From assembly GCA_033980235.1 (NCBI GenBank), contig CM067072.1, forward strand, positions 28,673,559 through 28,737,558: DNA of 64,000 nt, read 5' to 3'. Under the pieces are notes generated by a model, which did not search any database, was not told where the DNA came from, and saw only the letters and a list, made by a program, of their open reading frames with translations. A program made the translations under genes and the position numbers. This DNA comes from Diadema setosum (taxonomy: Eukaryota > Echinodermata > Echinoidea > Diadematoida > Diadematidae). This document shows, piece by piece, positions 12,352-24,830 of this stretch; position 1 is the stretch's first letter, and each line of letters begins with the position of its first letter.

Positions 12352-13900
12352 GTGAGTATTAAAATGATGTGTGTGTGCATATAATATTGGGTCTGCATGT
12401 GTGAGTGCGTGCGTGTGTGCGTGAGCGCGTATGTGTGTTTACCACCTGTTAACGTTACAGCCCTTTGCCTTCTCGAGAAATGCAACGTAACAATTCTGTA
12501 TGTGAGTGATGAGTTCACAAATAATGATTCAAAATGAGTAAAATAAAATTAAATCAAGGTAAACAGCGACATCAACAGCAAATGGAATACATATCGATGT
12601 GGAAGTACACATTACCTGGATAAAGATACAAATCTGTTCAGAGAAAGAGATAGATATATGAATATATGCATAACCTTCTCTTTTTTTAACAAATAAATAG
12701 ATGCAAGTATAGCAGAGATCTGTTAAAGTAAGGAAGCAAAATTTTGATTAGTTTTATGTTTTGAAATCGAAATATTGATAGGTTAATTGAAATACAGGCC
12801 ACCATCTCTATATGTAAAACATAGCTGGATAAATATCTTTAAAAATGAGAGAGAAATAAGGAGAAAAATTGATCAACACATAGAATATAGACATTTAGAC
12901 GAATAAAGAGATAAGAAAGAAGAAAGGGAGGTGAAGGGAAAGAGAGAAAATTAAATGAAAACTTTACCCCTCCTTAATTATGAAAATCAGGAGATACTTG
13001 AATGTTTTTAATACCGCACTGAACATGGATGCACAGGGCAACCAGCATACTCACAGTTTATTTCCGCTTTAAAAATGGGTTATTACCGGTTAATTAAAGG
13101 CACACGCTCCCCGACCTTCACTCGTTTTTTTTTTTATCACTCAGAACCGATTTAAAGCACACACGTTATATGAGCGTGGTCGCACTAAAAGTATTCCCGA
13201 TTTTTACGTCGCTTTAAATGGTCTAGCCTTGATTCAAGACGGCCATTCGACAATCCCTATATCACCTATTAGCCGTAGCAAAATGACAATACCGGACCAG
13301 GAAACAGTCCGGACAGATTGGGTGAAATTTACAAACACGACAATCGAGATTTGATGAAAACCAGATAAAATTTAGGTTTGTAGTTAGGAAATTTTGAAGT
13401 GTTGATTATTTTCACAAGACAGTTTCTGAACAGTCAATATGAATATGCAAAAGAATGAGTTGGTAATTGATGTCATCGCCTCAAAATTTTCATAGTGGTT
13501 GTATATAAAGTCTTGACATATACAATTTTTCCACTTCAAATGCAATCATTCCCTAATCTTAGATACTTTGGCCAACATATCTGACTGATTATGATTTTGA
13601 GGTTGTTTAGCCATGAATAACTTTATGCGTATACCCATTTATAGGAGAAGATCGAATTTTTGTCATTTTTTTTTTCAAACGATCAAGGGAAAATTGTGAG
13701 ATGATGTACATTCATTTATCAAAATGTTTGAGAAGTGTTGTGTTTTGCAAAAATTAGAGAATGTTCAGATTTGATAATTTCCGTATTTGTTATCCGAATT
13801 TGATAAGCATTTTCATAGTTGTCCTTATAAATTTCTTTGACTTTTCCTTTAATCAAGTTCATTTCTGGTTCAAAATTGTTCTTTCAGTTGCAGCTGAACC

Positions 13901-13984
13901 GCGCCAGATGATAGCAATGTGGTACGATGGTTCAGCATCCAGACTCACAAACACAAGATCGTGGGTTCGAGCCCTGTCCGGCGC
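13901..13984 (+). repeat. tRNA-like head of a SINE (or tRNA pseudogene)
   Basis: GCGCCAGA at 13901-13908 pairs with TCCGGCGC at 13977-13984 with one mismatch, like an acceptor stem. An A-box-like TAGCAATGTGG starts at 13912, and a perfect B box GGTTCGAGCC is at 13964-13973. These are the internal RNA polymerase III promoter elements. The head is longer than a tRNA (84 nt), and no clean anticodon arm is visible. The sequence then runs into CTTGACAAGATACTTACCC, a body-like segment, so a tRNA-derived SINE is likelier than a functional tRNA gene. Its 3' end is not clear, perhaps near 14080. Confidence 0.6.
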
Positions 13985-15834
13985 TCACATGCCTTGACAA
14001 GATACTTACCCAATACATGTATGTATCATACCCTCACCAAGCACCTGACAATAAATGTCTTACACTTGTAAATAATTCTGCAGAGACGCACGTCTTTAAA
14101 AAAATTATAGTGTACGTATCAAAATTATATACGAAGGATTTTGACTGTTTCGTTTTACATATCTTCAGCGGACCAACTTATTACATCTCAGTCCCGAAAA
14201 TTTGCAAGGAGGAGGAGGGGGTAGGGGTTAGAATTCTGCTCTAAGCTCAGAGCTAGTTTCTTGAAGAAAGGAGATTTTACCAATGAAAAAAAAAAAAAAA
14301 GTTCACGTGTTTTCTTAACCCACGCCGAATCAACTGTATTGCCCTTGAAATGTAAAGAAAGTGTGTCCATACGAGCTGTATTTTTTTAAGAGGGCTTACA
14401 CCCTCATCAACCACACCTTATTAGTTTTGAACGGGCTTGAAAAGCTTATTTCTCATAATATATTATCCCGTTTTATTTTAGTATCTTTGTTACTAAGCTG
14501 GTTATAACACATTATTTACACGTGTGAGACTTTATGGATGCGGCTTTGCTAAACAGAGACGCAAGGCATGGCCGCCATTGATGATTTGACACGGAAGCGG
14601 CTCCATGGGTTCATTAGACCTTTTTTTCTCTCTACTATAAGGGGAAAGGTTAGCGAAGATCCCCCTTTATCAAGAAGATGGGTGTGGATGGGAGAAGGGT
14701 ACATGTAGAGTGAATATTCCGCAACAAATTCAACAAGTAGGGTTCTTAATTTGAGAAAGTATTATTAAGTGTTAGATGGAGACCAATCCCACGAATTAAC
14801 AGCACCTATTTTATACAAGAGCCAAGACAGTCACCAAATTTGTTGAGATAAGAGTGGAGTGTTAATCACTAAGTCTGTCACATTTTGGGAAACGTAATCA
14901 CGCCTATAAATAGACAGACCTTTCCTGACCTTATCGAACCTAAAATAGCACCGAAAATGTAAAAACAAATTTGGGGATTAATAATGGAACACAATGAGAG
15001 GCAAGTTTGGTGCGATAACTCCCTGGTTACAAGCACGTTCCCCCAATTGGATGATTAAAGTGCTTCCGTCAAAATCATAACTATTTTTGCCTTGGCAATG
15101 TTCACTATAAACAAGGAGGTGAATTTGATTGCGGAAACATCTAGCGTGTTCAGTGCATCCTGAATGACACTTTATGGTTAGGTTTTCGGGAAAAAAGGTC
15201 AATTACTTTGAAAAGTGATAGCGGAAATTATGGAAATCTTATCATAAAATGCAAATGTTTTAAGTCTATAGTGTTTTAAATGAATTTACTCATTGAACAT
15301 TAAACTATAATATTACAGGTAATATGAGATGTGATGTTAGATCTACTTGAGATCCACGTGAAAATAGACTCATCAGCATCAACATCTTTCGAATTTATTA
15401 ACAATTCTTATGATAATCAATGTACATATAAAAAGTATTCGTACACACGCTGTTTGCCATCGTTTTCGCAATAACCTTCAATACTTTGTCATTTCAATGG
15501 TACTCCAAAATAATTCCTTTTTCATTCTTTCCTCTTTTCTCCCTTGTACTGTGTCATCCTCATTTTCCGTCTTCATCCTATTTGATTTTCTCCACTGTAT
15601 TTAGAATAGACATTAAACACTGTAAATCTGCTGCTTGTCGTTTCTGCTTTGCATTTCAATTCATTTTGTGTATCATTTCGCTTTTTAAAGATAGAAAAGC
15701 CATCTATACAACTCGTGCACTTGTTGTCTTTAACTGTTCGATTTTTTGTGAGCTCATTGTTGCAGATATCTTTTTTTATCCGCAAGATTTCATTATTATT
15801 TCAGTATTTAGTAGTAATAAATGACGAGTTTAAA

Positions 15835-15837
<3 letters not shown>

Positions 15838-15881
<44 letters not shown>
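15838..15881. repeat. (TA)n microsatellite, about 44 bp
   Basis: An uninterrupted alternating TA tract. Confidence 0.95.
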
Positions 15882-16261
15882 CATATAAATGTATATCCAT
15901 TTCATTTGTTTTTAAGTATTCAAGATTAAATCTCCTGAAAAGAAAGCAAATAAAATGTGATAATCACATTAATTGCTTTAAAAAAAAAACGTAACGAGTG
16001 TGGCACCACTGAAAATGTTTAATTTTTTCTATATTTGATGAAGATGACTTTACTTTAAGAAGACTTCAAAGAATGACGTTAAAGGTGTTTTTGCATTCAA
16101 AATTTTCAAGTTTCAATTTCATTTTTTTTTAAATTGTGGCTATTATCATCGTTATTATTATTATTATTATCATCATTAACATCATTATTGTCATCATCAG
16201 TACTAGTAGTAGTAGTACATGCAGTAGTATAAGTATTATTCTCATTATCATCCTAATCAAT

Positions 16262-16320
16262 ATCATTCAGTTCAATTCAGTTCATTTATTCCACATCCTA
16301 GAACAGACCAAAACTTGAAA
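16262..16320 (+). repeat. TTCAATTCAGTTCATTTATT segment, possible LINE 3' tail
   Basis: TTCAGTTCAATTCAGTTCAT runs into TTATTCCACATCC. Short repeated TTCA units followed by a TTTATT block recall 3' tails of non-LTR retrotransposons, read in antisense. No reverse transcriptase fragment adjoins it, so the call is weak. Confidence 0.2.
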
Positions 16321-17712
16321 TGTCATACGCACAGGCTGAAAAGCAGGTAAAAAAAGACATCATACCCACAATGTTGCAAAGTCTTTTGGGATACTATATG
16401 GGATACTGAATAAACAGAAGAAAAACATAAGAGTATAAACCAGTCATGGGCGTGAGAGAAGACAGAATGCCATTGATGTGTCAAAGGTCATTCCTCTTTC
16501 CAGATACATGTGTAAATAATCTAATGTTAACACACGGACAAACTACCAAAGCAAGCGACAAACAAGCACATGACTTATGCAAGGCCTACATTACTTTATG
16601 ATAGATTGTCAGTAGGTCTGTATCGACAAGGGGAGAAATTCGTTTGTTTATGGTCTGATATATGTATAGCCACTGAACAAAATACAGCAAATCCTCGGAA
16701 AGTAAAGTGAGTCGTATTTGTGCATACACAGAAAAACACATCTTGTTTGCAACGAACAATTGGGTTTTAGGTTTCTCATAGTATTTATATCTTTAATGAT
16801 CAGTACTGCTATCATTACTGTAGTATTCTCAGTGATATCATCATCATCATCACCACCACCATCATCCTTATCATTATCATCATCATGATTATCTTGTGAT
16901 TCATCATCGTTGTCACCATGACAACAAGACCAAACGCAACCCTTCTCGTCCGTGTTTGGGACGTGTTTTGATCATTCGCGCCAAACATAGTTTGTTTAGG
17001 ATTAAAATGGCATGGCTGCGTTTGGGGACTCTCATCGCTAGGAATTACAAATTAAAGGCACCCCGAGTAGAAGAAGTGAACCCCCTCCTTAATAAAAATC
17101 CCATCGCGGATTTGAAAATGAGTTCTAGGGTTTCTCGTCCTCCGCGAGTACTTAAATGTCATAAAACATTGATCAACTCTTTAGGAAGGTATGCAGGATA
17201 TATGCATGACTCATCATTTCGCTCAGTCATGATAATAGTAACATGTTCGCAAAAACAACAAACCATACTATACATACTAACCGTGTCTGATGTGCTTAAG
17301 TTGTGGCTTGCTTTGTTTACATCGCGAGCTGTGTTGATTTGTGTAGAAGAGAACCAGCGAATGCTGGCTACACATCATTAGACACGACCAAACCACATTT
17401 GTTCGAAGTCCTATTAAAGATATCGCTCAGGCTACAAATAAGGCACCGCAAATAACCACGATGATGTCCCGATAAGCTATCCAATGCCACGCGTTTCTGC
17501 CCACCCCCCCCCCCCCATTGCTCTTCACATATCAGTTAGAGCATTACCTTGTTTTTATTGTATATATTAATGAATAAAAATGGTAACAAAGACATCAGAA
17601 TGAAAAAGATCCAACGTTCAGGTATTCAAGCATTAAGAAAAAAGCGTTTGTCGTGATCACGGTTGCTTGAACACGCACTTTCGTGACATAAACGGCCCCT
17701 TTCTTTTTTTTC

Positions 17713-17759
<47 letters not shown>

Positions 17760-17760
17760 T
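17713..17760. repeat. (CTTT)n microsatellite
   Basis: About 12 copies of CTTT, preceded by a T-rich lead-in. Confidence 0.95.
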
Positions 17761-18716
17761 TTCAGTCTTCCAAGAAATTCATGTCAAGTCACGGCAGAGG
17801 TCTATACATATACGGGAAAATATAATGCTGTATGGTAGGTAAAATTTTATGTGAAGAAGATCACTTCGCCCACACATTTTATGCCAATATTCTACAGGCA
17901 TATATACCTGACTTTAATCTCACGAAAGTAGAGAAATTAAATAAAAACTACATAAAAGGTCTCTTCTGGACATTCATGCACTCACTAACTCCATGAATTC
18001 CATGTCCTATTGGTAACTTTGTTTGGTTTGGTTTTTCTTTGAGCCCTTTCACTTGTTTTTATTAAACAGCGACAGTCGACTTGAAGATGTAGTTGATTTC
18101 CCTTTTAGGGAAACCAACGGACATTTATCAGTTGTTTCACCCCCCCCCCCCCCATCATAACCATTTCGAAGACAACTTTATACAATGTGATAATACGTAC
18201 AATGAAGTTTAAGGCAAATACAATTTGAGCAATTTACAAAATAAAATATCCCCAAGAAAAAGCAAACGCACTAAAATGACAATACTTTTGTTTTCTCCTC
18301 TATTTTGCCATTCAATTTCAAGAACATTATTTCCTTCTTTTCTACGGAAGAAAAAAAAAACATGACAGAAAAATATCTATGGACAGACAGAAGTGAAATC
18401 TTCAGTGTTCTACCCAACCATCAAACTTGGAAAAGAAGGCCGAGATGGTGCCGATGCGCATGTACTCGTTTGTGTGTGGGTGTCTGTTTGCCTACAAGTC
18501 CTCTTGTATGTTTATCGTCATATGCTCAGAATGTTTGGGCGTTTGTCTAGCAGCGTCTGCACTATACCACTGACAGAATCAGTATCAAACGAGCCGATTT
18601 ACTCCACATCGCGATTCAGTGGCTTTTCACGTGTTATAATGCCAATGATTGAGTACTCCGTTCAGAAAGGCATGGAAAGGTAGTAGATATTCTCATCCCC
18701 ACTAAAAGAACTTTTG

Positions 18717-18758
18717 TGACGTCACACGACAATCAACCAATCAACAGCGATTATATAT
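18717..18758 (+). promoter_or_regulatory. Candidate promoter: CRE, CCAAT and TATA boxes
   Basis: A perfect CRE palindrome TGACGTCA (18717-18724), CCAAT (18737-18741) and TATATAT (18752-18758) occur in the classical order. Downstream sequence turns CpG-rich, with many ACGCAC and GCGCG words. A transcript starting near 18785 would read towards the ADAMTS start codon at 22094. The boxes are seen; promoter activity and its link to the gene are inferred. Confidence 0.4.
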
Positions 18759-18784
18759 CGTACACACATACATCGCACACGCAC

Positions 18785-21700
18785 ACACGACGGTTCTCAC
18801 TTCCTCGCGCGTGCGTTGTAAAACGCACAAAGTGTGGGTGTTGCTCCGCACACATCCAATAAAGTGGAGGCTGTTGCGGCCGTTCGTGTATAGGATCTCT
18901 ATGGGTCGTTTATGCGCCTCGCACGGGAGTGAAATATGTTGGGGACTGTCTGTTCAACTCAGGGGAAGTCTGTCATTGAGTGCAGAGTGTGTCGAGGAAT
19001 ATGAACCTACGTGGCAGCGGAAAGCGCTCACTCGCTGCGAAGGAATGACAGCTGTGTAGTTTATGCATTAGCACTGGCAAATACAGGGAATAGCACGTTC
19101 GTACGCGGCGGCGGTCTCACCGCCAAGTGTAGTATCAAGCCGGTACACCTGCTGCAATCACAGGTGGTCGGTGGCACCGTGTCGTCGCGTGTCGAGTGAG
19201 TGGATAGCGGACCACAGTACTGGTGGTGAGCAACGTCTCTGCTCCTGGAATAGTGTGTGTAAGTTCTTCTGATCCTACCTTGTGCTGGAAATTGAGCAAG
19301 AGATGTTTTAGCTGGAGACTACTTTATCTTGGGAGTATTTTTCGTATCCAATCCAGGCCTGCTGGTTATTTCTACACACAAGAAGAGAGTTATTATATCT
19401 CTTTTCTTCCCACTTCTTACAAAAAACATTCGTCGAACGTTGTGGGAGTGTGATGTGTTATGGATCCGAGGGAATCGTGGATGGGATTTTGTTGGCCTGT
19501 AAACGATAAAAGTCTGTTAGCCCTACGACTTACCAACCTCTCTCTATCTTGATCTGTGTATTTAATAGGCTCTGCATGTATGTGTGTTTATGTGGAGGTG
19601 GCATGTACATGAGGCGTTCTTCCCGAGAGTGAGGGAGTGCGAGAGATTTTACACGCGTTAATGATCCCCCTCATGATGAGATTTTCCGCGGTGTTCTTCG
19701 GGAAGTTATCAGGATCCGGGCTTCCTGTTTGTATACTCGAGATCTCTCTCGCCTGTCAACCCGGGTGTAGGGCTTACCCCGTTTGCCGCTCGATTATATA
19801 TACACGCCGAGTCGAGTCTCCTGACGATGACGTGCAGTATATTATAGGGTTACTACGATAAAATTAATATCCCAATTTCTGTAAATAATTAGTGCATTTT
19901 TTTTTCTGCCCTCAAGGTCCGGCGCAGCCGAAGGGGAGCCCAAACCGTGGGTCATTTTTTTTAATTTTTTTTTTTTTTTTGGTCGGTTGTCGATGAGAGA
20001 ACCGCGAACAAATGAACAGCAAATCTTAGGGATAATTGTGTATGTATTTGTGAGTGTGCATGTGTGTGTGTATGTCTGTTAACGCTAACCGCTGGCAGGT
20101 CTTGGTATTGTTACAGACATGCATACATAACTATTAAAAAAAGTGTCTGAGATCACACATGGCAAACGGTCCGGTCATTGTATCCAATTCGACACTCCAG
20201 CGATCAAAGGGTGCGACCTGTAATAATAATAATACTGGGGAGAAAAGTATACATTATGATTTGTCATTTTTTTCCGCCACTATAAGGGCTGATTACCCCG
20301 TGAACTATCGAAGTAGATCATGAGCTGGTTGTCCGGTGAGCAGGGAAGATTGTGAGAGAGGAAGAAGGGAATTTGATAAAGGGTGAGACAGAGAGGGTCG
20401 AGGGTGGGGGATAGAAAGAGAAGGAAAGGATATATCAAACATATTAAGATTGGTGAGTAAACACTGGTTAATCTAGCCTTCTCCGAGTCTCTTTCTTCAA
20501 TGTTTACATTTCGAAATGTCGATCCCTCTAACGTTTTCGTTTTCGTTTTCGTTTCTTTCTTTTTTATTTTTTTCTCTCGTGTTCTCTCGGTTGTTCTCTG
20601 CAGGAAATTTCGGGCACGAGGACGGCTGGATAGATGCAGGCAACTTTGGGAATATCATTACTACTAGTGCGACAAGAATCATACCTGGTGGATTGTGAAT
20701 CGTAGGCCCTATCAGATCGTGACCTCACCCTGCCGGGACTGAAGCCGGTCGTCTTGCAGGGGTAGTCGGGGTCATATGGATCATAATTTCACTCGATCGG
20801 AATCATTATATACCAAGTTGAATAGTAGATGGTATAAATCTGTCTCGCTGTCGGCGGGATATATTGCACGTGAGGAGCATTTGTGCTATACGTTACTGCA
20901 GGGTTACAGATAACCCACGCGCGCTTGAACTGAATCCACTGACATTTTATCGGAGGGCAGAGTTTTGTGTGGCAACACAGTTCAGAGAGAGAAATCGGAC
21001 GGAACACGGTGTTTCCTCTGCTCTGCCATTAGTCGGGGGTTGGAGGCTCGACCAGGGTGGGACCAGCACGTTGAACCACAAGATTCGCATAATACCCTGC
21101 AACGCGCGCGATTGACTTCTGGAGTATCACTGACCCCGTAGTGTGGTTGTGGTGGTGTCGTGCATAACAGAACGTGCGGGAGATTTCTGAACCCAGAAAG
21201 ACCCTGGATCATTAGACATCATCTTCTACTTCTGTTCCTCTTTTTCCTCCGTCGTGACTGTACAGAGGAGTGTGTTTCTGGGTCAAGTTCTCGTCCGTAG
21301 CGATTGAGTCGAGAGGGCAGCCAGAATATCGGCATGGCGCAGAGAAGGTGACCCCTGGGGTGTCTTGGATGACTTGTCACACGTCTCCAGGTGTGTGTCG
21401 GAAAAGAGGGGGATAACACGACCCTCTGCATCCCTGCTGTTCTGTGGAGGGACAAGCAATGACCTCTGAGGGGGTGTACGCTCTTAGCTATACCCCTCAT
21501 CTCGGAAACATAATACATAATACTCCAGTTTTCATTGGAATCATATTGATAGGATGTGTTTAAAGTGATCCTTTTGTTATAAGAGGAAGGGAAAATCCCG
21601 GCGGATGTACGAAAGAGCCTTCAAAGTTTCTGAAAGTTTTCATCGGGCATATCATTTCTTGTCTTGATTTCTCGGGAATCGCGAGAGAATAGTTACGAGA

Positions 21701-22093
21701 AAGAGAGCAAAAGGAGGAGAGAAGGAGAGAGAAAGAGGGAGAGAGAAAGGAGAAGAGATTGGTAGAAAAGAGAGGGATTTGAGCTGTTACCTTTGATAAG
21801 CCATTGGATGCTATTCGCGAGTATCTGTGGGAAAAGAATACCGGAGCGCCAATTGTGTCGCGATTGTTCCTCAAGCCCTTCAAATGCCACCAAATAAGGG
21901 TCGGGAGAAGTCGTTGTGATAGACCCCACTCAGTTTCTCGCTTACCCTTCTAAGGATTAATGTAGCGACGCTTGTTATTTTTGGAACATCTATGTGTGAT
22001 TACTTTCCATATCCAGCTTCCACGAGAGGATATAAGCTCGGGCTGTCGTTTGCTTGTGTCCTAATGAATAGGAACTGTTGCAGTTAAGTCGCC
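18785..22093 (+). other. CpG-richer leader region upstream of the ADAMTS start codon
   Basis: CpG words are much denser here than in flanking sequence. No recognisable coding sequence is present. The region includes possible splice donors (GA|GTGAGT near 19196 and GT|GTAAGT near 19258) and a (TTTTCG)n patch at about 20534-20556. A second AT-rich promoter-like pair lies near 20807-20836 (TTATATACC and TATAAATC). I read the whole as promoter and 5' untranslated sequence of the ADAMTS gene. Exact start sites and leader introns cannot be decided from sequence alone. Confidence 0.4.
22031..22036 (+). promoter_or_regulatory. TATA-like box near the start codon
   Basis: TATAAG lies 58 bp before the second base of the ATG region. 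A start about 30 bp downstream would give a leader of only about 33 nt. It competes with the more distal cluster at 18717 as the gene's promoter. Confidence 0.3.
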
Positions 22094-22190
22094 ATGGATA
22101 TAGAAGATATTGCGTTCATACTGCTGTGCCTTCTCGGGATCTTGACGCAGTGCCTGAGTGGCAGGATAATCCCACCGCCGCGTTATCACG
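22094..22190 (+). CDS. ADAMTS9: ADAMTS9/20-like metalloprotease, exon 1 (signal peptide)
   Basis: This exon encodes residues 1-32 and the first base of codon 33. The start is well supported: GCCATGG is a strong context, and an in-frame TAA lies at 22085-22087, so no earlier in-frame ATG is possible in this exon. After an acidic MDIEDIA start comes a hydrophobic core (FILLCLLGILTQC) and a likely signal-peptidase site after SG at residues 22-23, as expected for a secreted protease. RIIPPPRYH follows. The donor CACG|GTAAGTG is consensus and leaves phase 1, which matches the acceptor at 30374 to make GAT (Asp33). The signal peptide alone would not identify the family; the identification rests on phase and order with exons 2 and 3. 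Confidence 0.85.
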
Positions 22191-22821
22191 GTAAGTGTGA
22201 ACACGTCTTATTACCACAACCCGTAACCTAGTCTGTGAGTCTGAATTAGTTAATCGCGCCTCATCTTGTACTCAGTATACGATGGCAAATACATACCCAG
22301 ACAGCAAGACTAACGCACATGGAATCTTATTGTCTTTTGCCTTTAACTGGTCACACTGATAAGGACTCTCTAACGTTTTCGAAAGGTTCTTTCAAACAAA
22401 AATACAGCAGTGAACGGTCTATATTGTTTACAGTGATCAGGACTGGTATAAACAAGCAGGTACTATTGGTTAGTAGATCTACACCTCCTTGGTATAATCC
22501 CTGCAAACTCCCAACGAGTTATTGTGTTGCTCGGATTGTTCTTCGAGCTGTGCAATTGCGGTCATTACCTCGTGCGACAGTGCCTTCAAAAAAAAAACAA
22601 CAACAAAAAAACAAACAAACAAACAAACAAGAGAAAGAACCATATCACTGGTATGAATAGGTGAAGACGAGGCACACAACCATGCCACCAAGGCAAGGAC
22701 ACGTATAAGAAAACTAAATTAAGAGCCAAAGTTTGATGGGATGAAGAATGTGACTGACTGTACAAAATGATGTCGTTGGAAACTGTTAGTTTTGTTTTTG
22801 GCTTTGTATTTGTTTCATTTT

Positions 22822-22873
<52 letters not shown>

Positions 22874-23572
22874 TTTTTAGGGAGGTAGGTGGTTTTGAGA
22901 AAGGTGGCAAAGTGGAAGGGCATTCAGTCATGCTAGCCAGTGGGGGGGGGGGGGGTGGTTAAGGTAGAATGTCGGAGAGAGATGGAGGGGAGGGAAAATG
23001 AAACTTAAACCCCATCTCCACTTCTGCATTATATAATTAAAAACGCAAATTTGTGTGTAATTGTGCGTGTGGGTGTGTGCGTTTGTTGGAAGTGGCCGAT
23101 GTGGAAAGTTCATGCAGAGTACTGAAGCAATTGTAAATCTGTTGAGCCATCCTTGTTTGCCCCTCCGTAAGCCCCCTCTACCCCAAGCTTTGCAGATTGG
23201 TTCTGGAGTTCCCTACACCCTTATTCAGAATCCCTTCCAAAAATCACGCGAATCTCATTTGTAATGGGCTTATTGTACCCTTTGAACGACAATTCATGTC
23301 TTTCTCTGTCGTCCCTTGATCTCAGTTGAATTCATATGGCATTTGGCGCCACGATTAACTTGATCGGAATATAGCTCGATTACAAAGCGACTTCTGGAGT
23401 TCCTCCCCCCCCCCCCCCATGAGCTTCATGAAGGGATACATCCATCCTGTCCTGTCATAGGGATGTATATTGTGGAAAGGTTACGCAATGACCTTTAAGA
23501 TACGGCTATTCACGCTGCATGGATTGTCATTTTAGGCTAAAATTAGGATGTTTTTAGTGCTCTGCATGGTTT

Positions 23573-23573
<1 letters not shown>

Positions 23574-23625
<52 letters not shown>
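23574..23625. repeat. (GTT)n microsatellite
   Basis: About 17 GTT units, followed after some 40 bp by a short repeat of GTGTCAGGTGATCA and GTGTCA units (about 23656-23695). Confidence 0.95.
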
Positions 23626-24717
23626 AATTGCAAACATGGTATAGTTGAGTTTGAAAGTGTCAGGTGATCAGTGTCAGTGTCAGTGTCAGGTGATCATGAC
23701 CACGCCCATTGAAGCTCCCCCTTCTTCTTAGCAACTAAACGCTGTAACCAAGGAAATTTAGTTAAGCTCCTTGCTGTAACTGTTCCTTTATTTGTTTCGA
23801 TCACAAGCCGGATCCTGCAGTAATTAAAAGATGAACCTGGTGGAAAAAAATAAAAGTAGCCGAAGACAGGAAAAAAGGCTGATGTTGAAGAACTGAAGAT
23901 GAAAGTTCTGATAAGATGAAGAAAAAGAATGTGACAAAAAACAAAGGAACTGAAGTGAAGATGAAATGAAAAAGAAATGGGAGAAAGAAGGAGACAAGAA
24001 GTTTAAAAAAGTGGAGGAAGAGAACGAACAAGAAGGAGAAGAAGAAGGAGGAGGAAGAGGAGGAGGAGGAGAACCGGTGTCGCACGTGTATTAGCACGCC
24101 CCCGCACGCACTTGAGCAGACAAAATATGATCCGGAGAAAGTATTTCGGGAAGTGATAGGCCGTTATTTCTGCGGCGGGTGTTGCGTTTCGGTCGGCAGT
24201 GTGGGGCTGCATAAACGGGGGGTCAACCCGAGGGGTCGAAGGGTAAAATACGATACTCGTCGGGTGTGAACTTGAAGGGTGTAATTCCCGCTCTTGCTTT
24301 GAGAAGGAAAGGCTATTCGAGAAAGAGAGTTACGCCGTGACTCTCCGGTAGCTTTAATCCTTTTGTGGCCATCCACTTTTGACAGAGGCCTCCCATTGAA
24401 ATTTAATGAAATATAGATGTATGTGATTATGAAGACAGCTTTAAATGTACAACAAAGCAATGAGGTGTCACGATACCTCATTGAGCAAAGCAAAAGAAGT
24501 GAGGTTAAAAGGCAGATCAAGTATATAGCAGATTACCGGCAACAATGCATGACGCAAAATGTGCCATGGCCCTTTCATCAATATATATCACGCTGGCATT
24601 CTTTCTTTTTTCCCCCCAAGATCTCATTTCTCTAACGTATTTCCCCTGTTATCATGCTGTTTTACTGTTGTTTGTTCAGAGGTCAATAAAGTGCAAAGTA
24701 CCCATAAATGTCTATAG

Positions 24718-24830
24718 TTAACCCATTGAGGACTAGCTGATATTACTATAATAGGCCTATATAACACAGACCTCCCATTTTAGACACCTGTGGGAGTTTG
24801 ATATGCAATGCGGGACTCCTCAACGTGCTT
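24718..24830 (-). mobile_element. Degenerate TTAA-flanked MITE, copy 1
   Basis: It starts TTAACCCATTGAGGAC and keeps CCTCCCATTTTAGACACCTG and GGGACTCCTCAACG in the same order as the other copies. A TAGGCCTATA-containing stretch interrupts it, and the far TTAA is lost. It is the most diverged of five copies in the window. Confidence 0.6.

Larger units (their letters stand above)
7153..13900. other. Non-genic sequence, about 6.7 kb
   Basis: I recognise no gene. The stretch contains a 50-nt poly-T (7340-7389), a GT repeat (about 8527-8559), a CpG-rich patch (about 9210-9400), two short inverted repeats and an open segment bounded by splice-like signals at 12135-12351. Each of these is listed on its own. 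The rest is AT-rich with no coding signal that I can see. Confidence 0.55.
14085..18700. other. Non-genic upstream sequence, about 4.6 kb
   Basis: I recognise no gene. It holds a (TA)n tract, ATT/ATC/AGT triplet tracts (about 16140-16260 and 16838-16910), a (CTTT)n tract and C runs near 17506 and 18141. The 161-codon open frame at 16896-17381 has no recognisable domain. The non-repetitive block at about 16920-17400 is more complex than its surroundings. Confidence 0.5.

Noticed and set aside
16896..17381. 161-codon open frame
   Set aside because: It starts in an ATC-type triplet repeat, with no recognisable domain or gene context. It is kept only as a block of unknown nature in the region entry.
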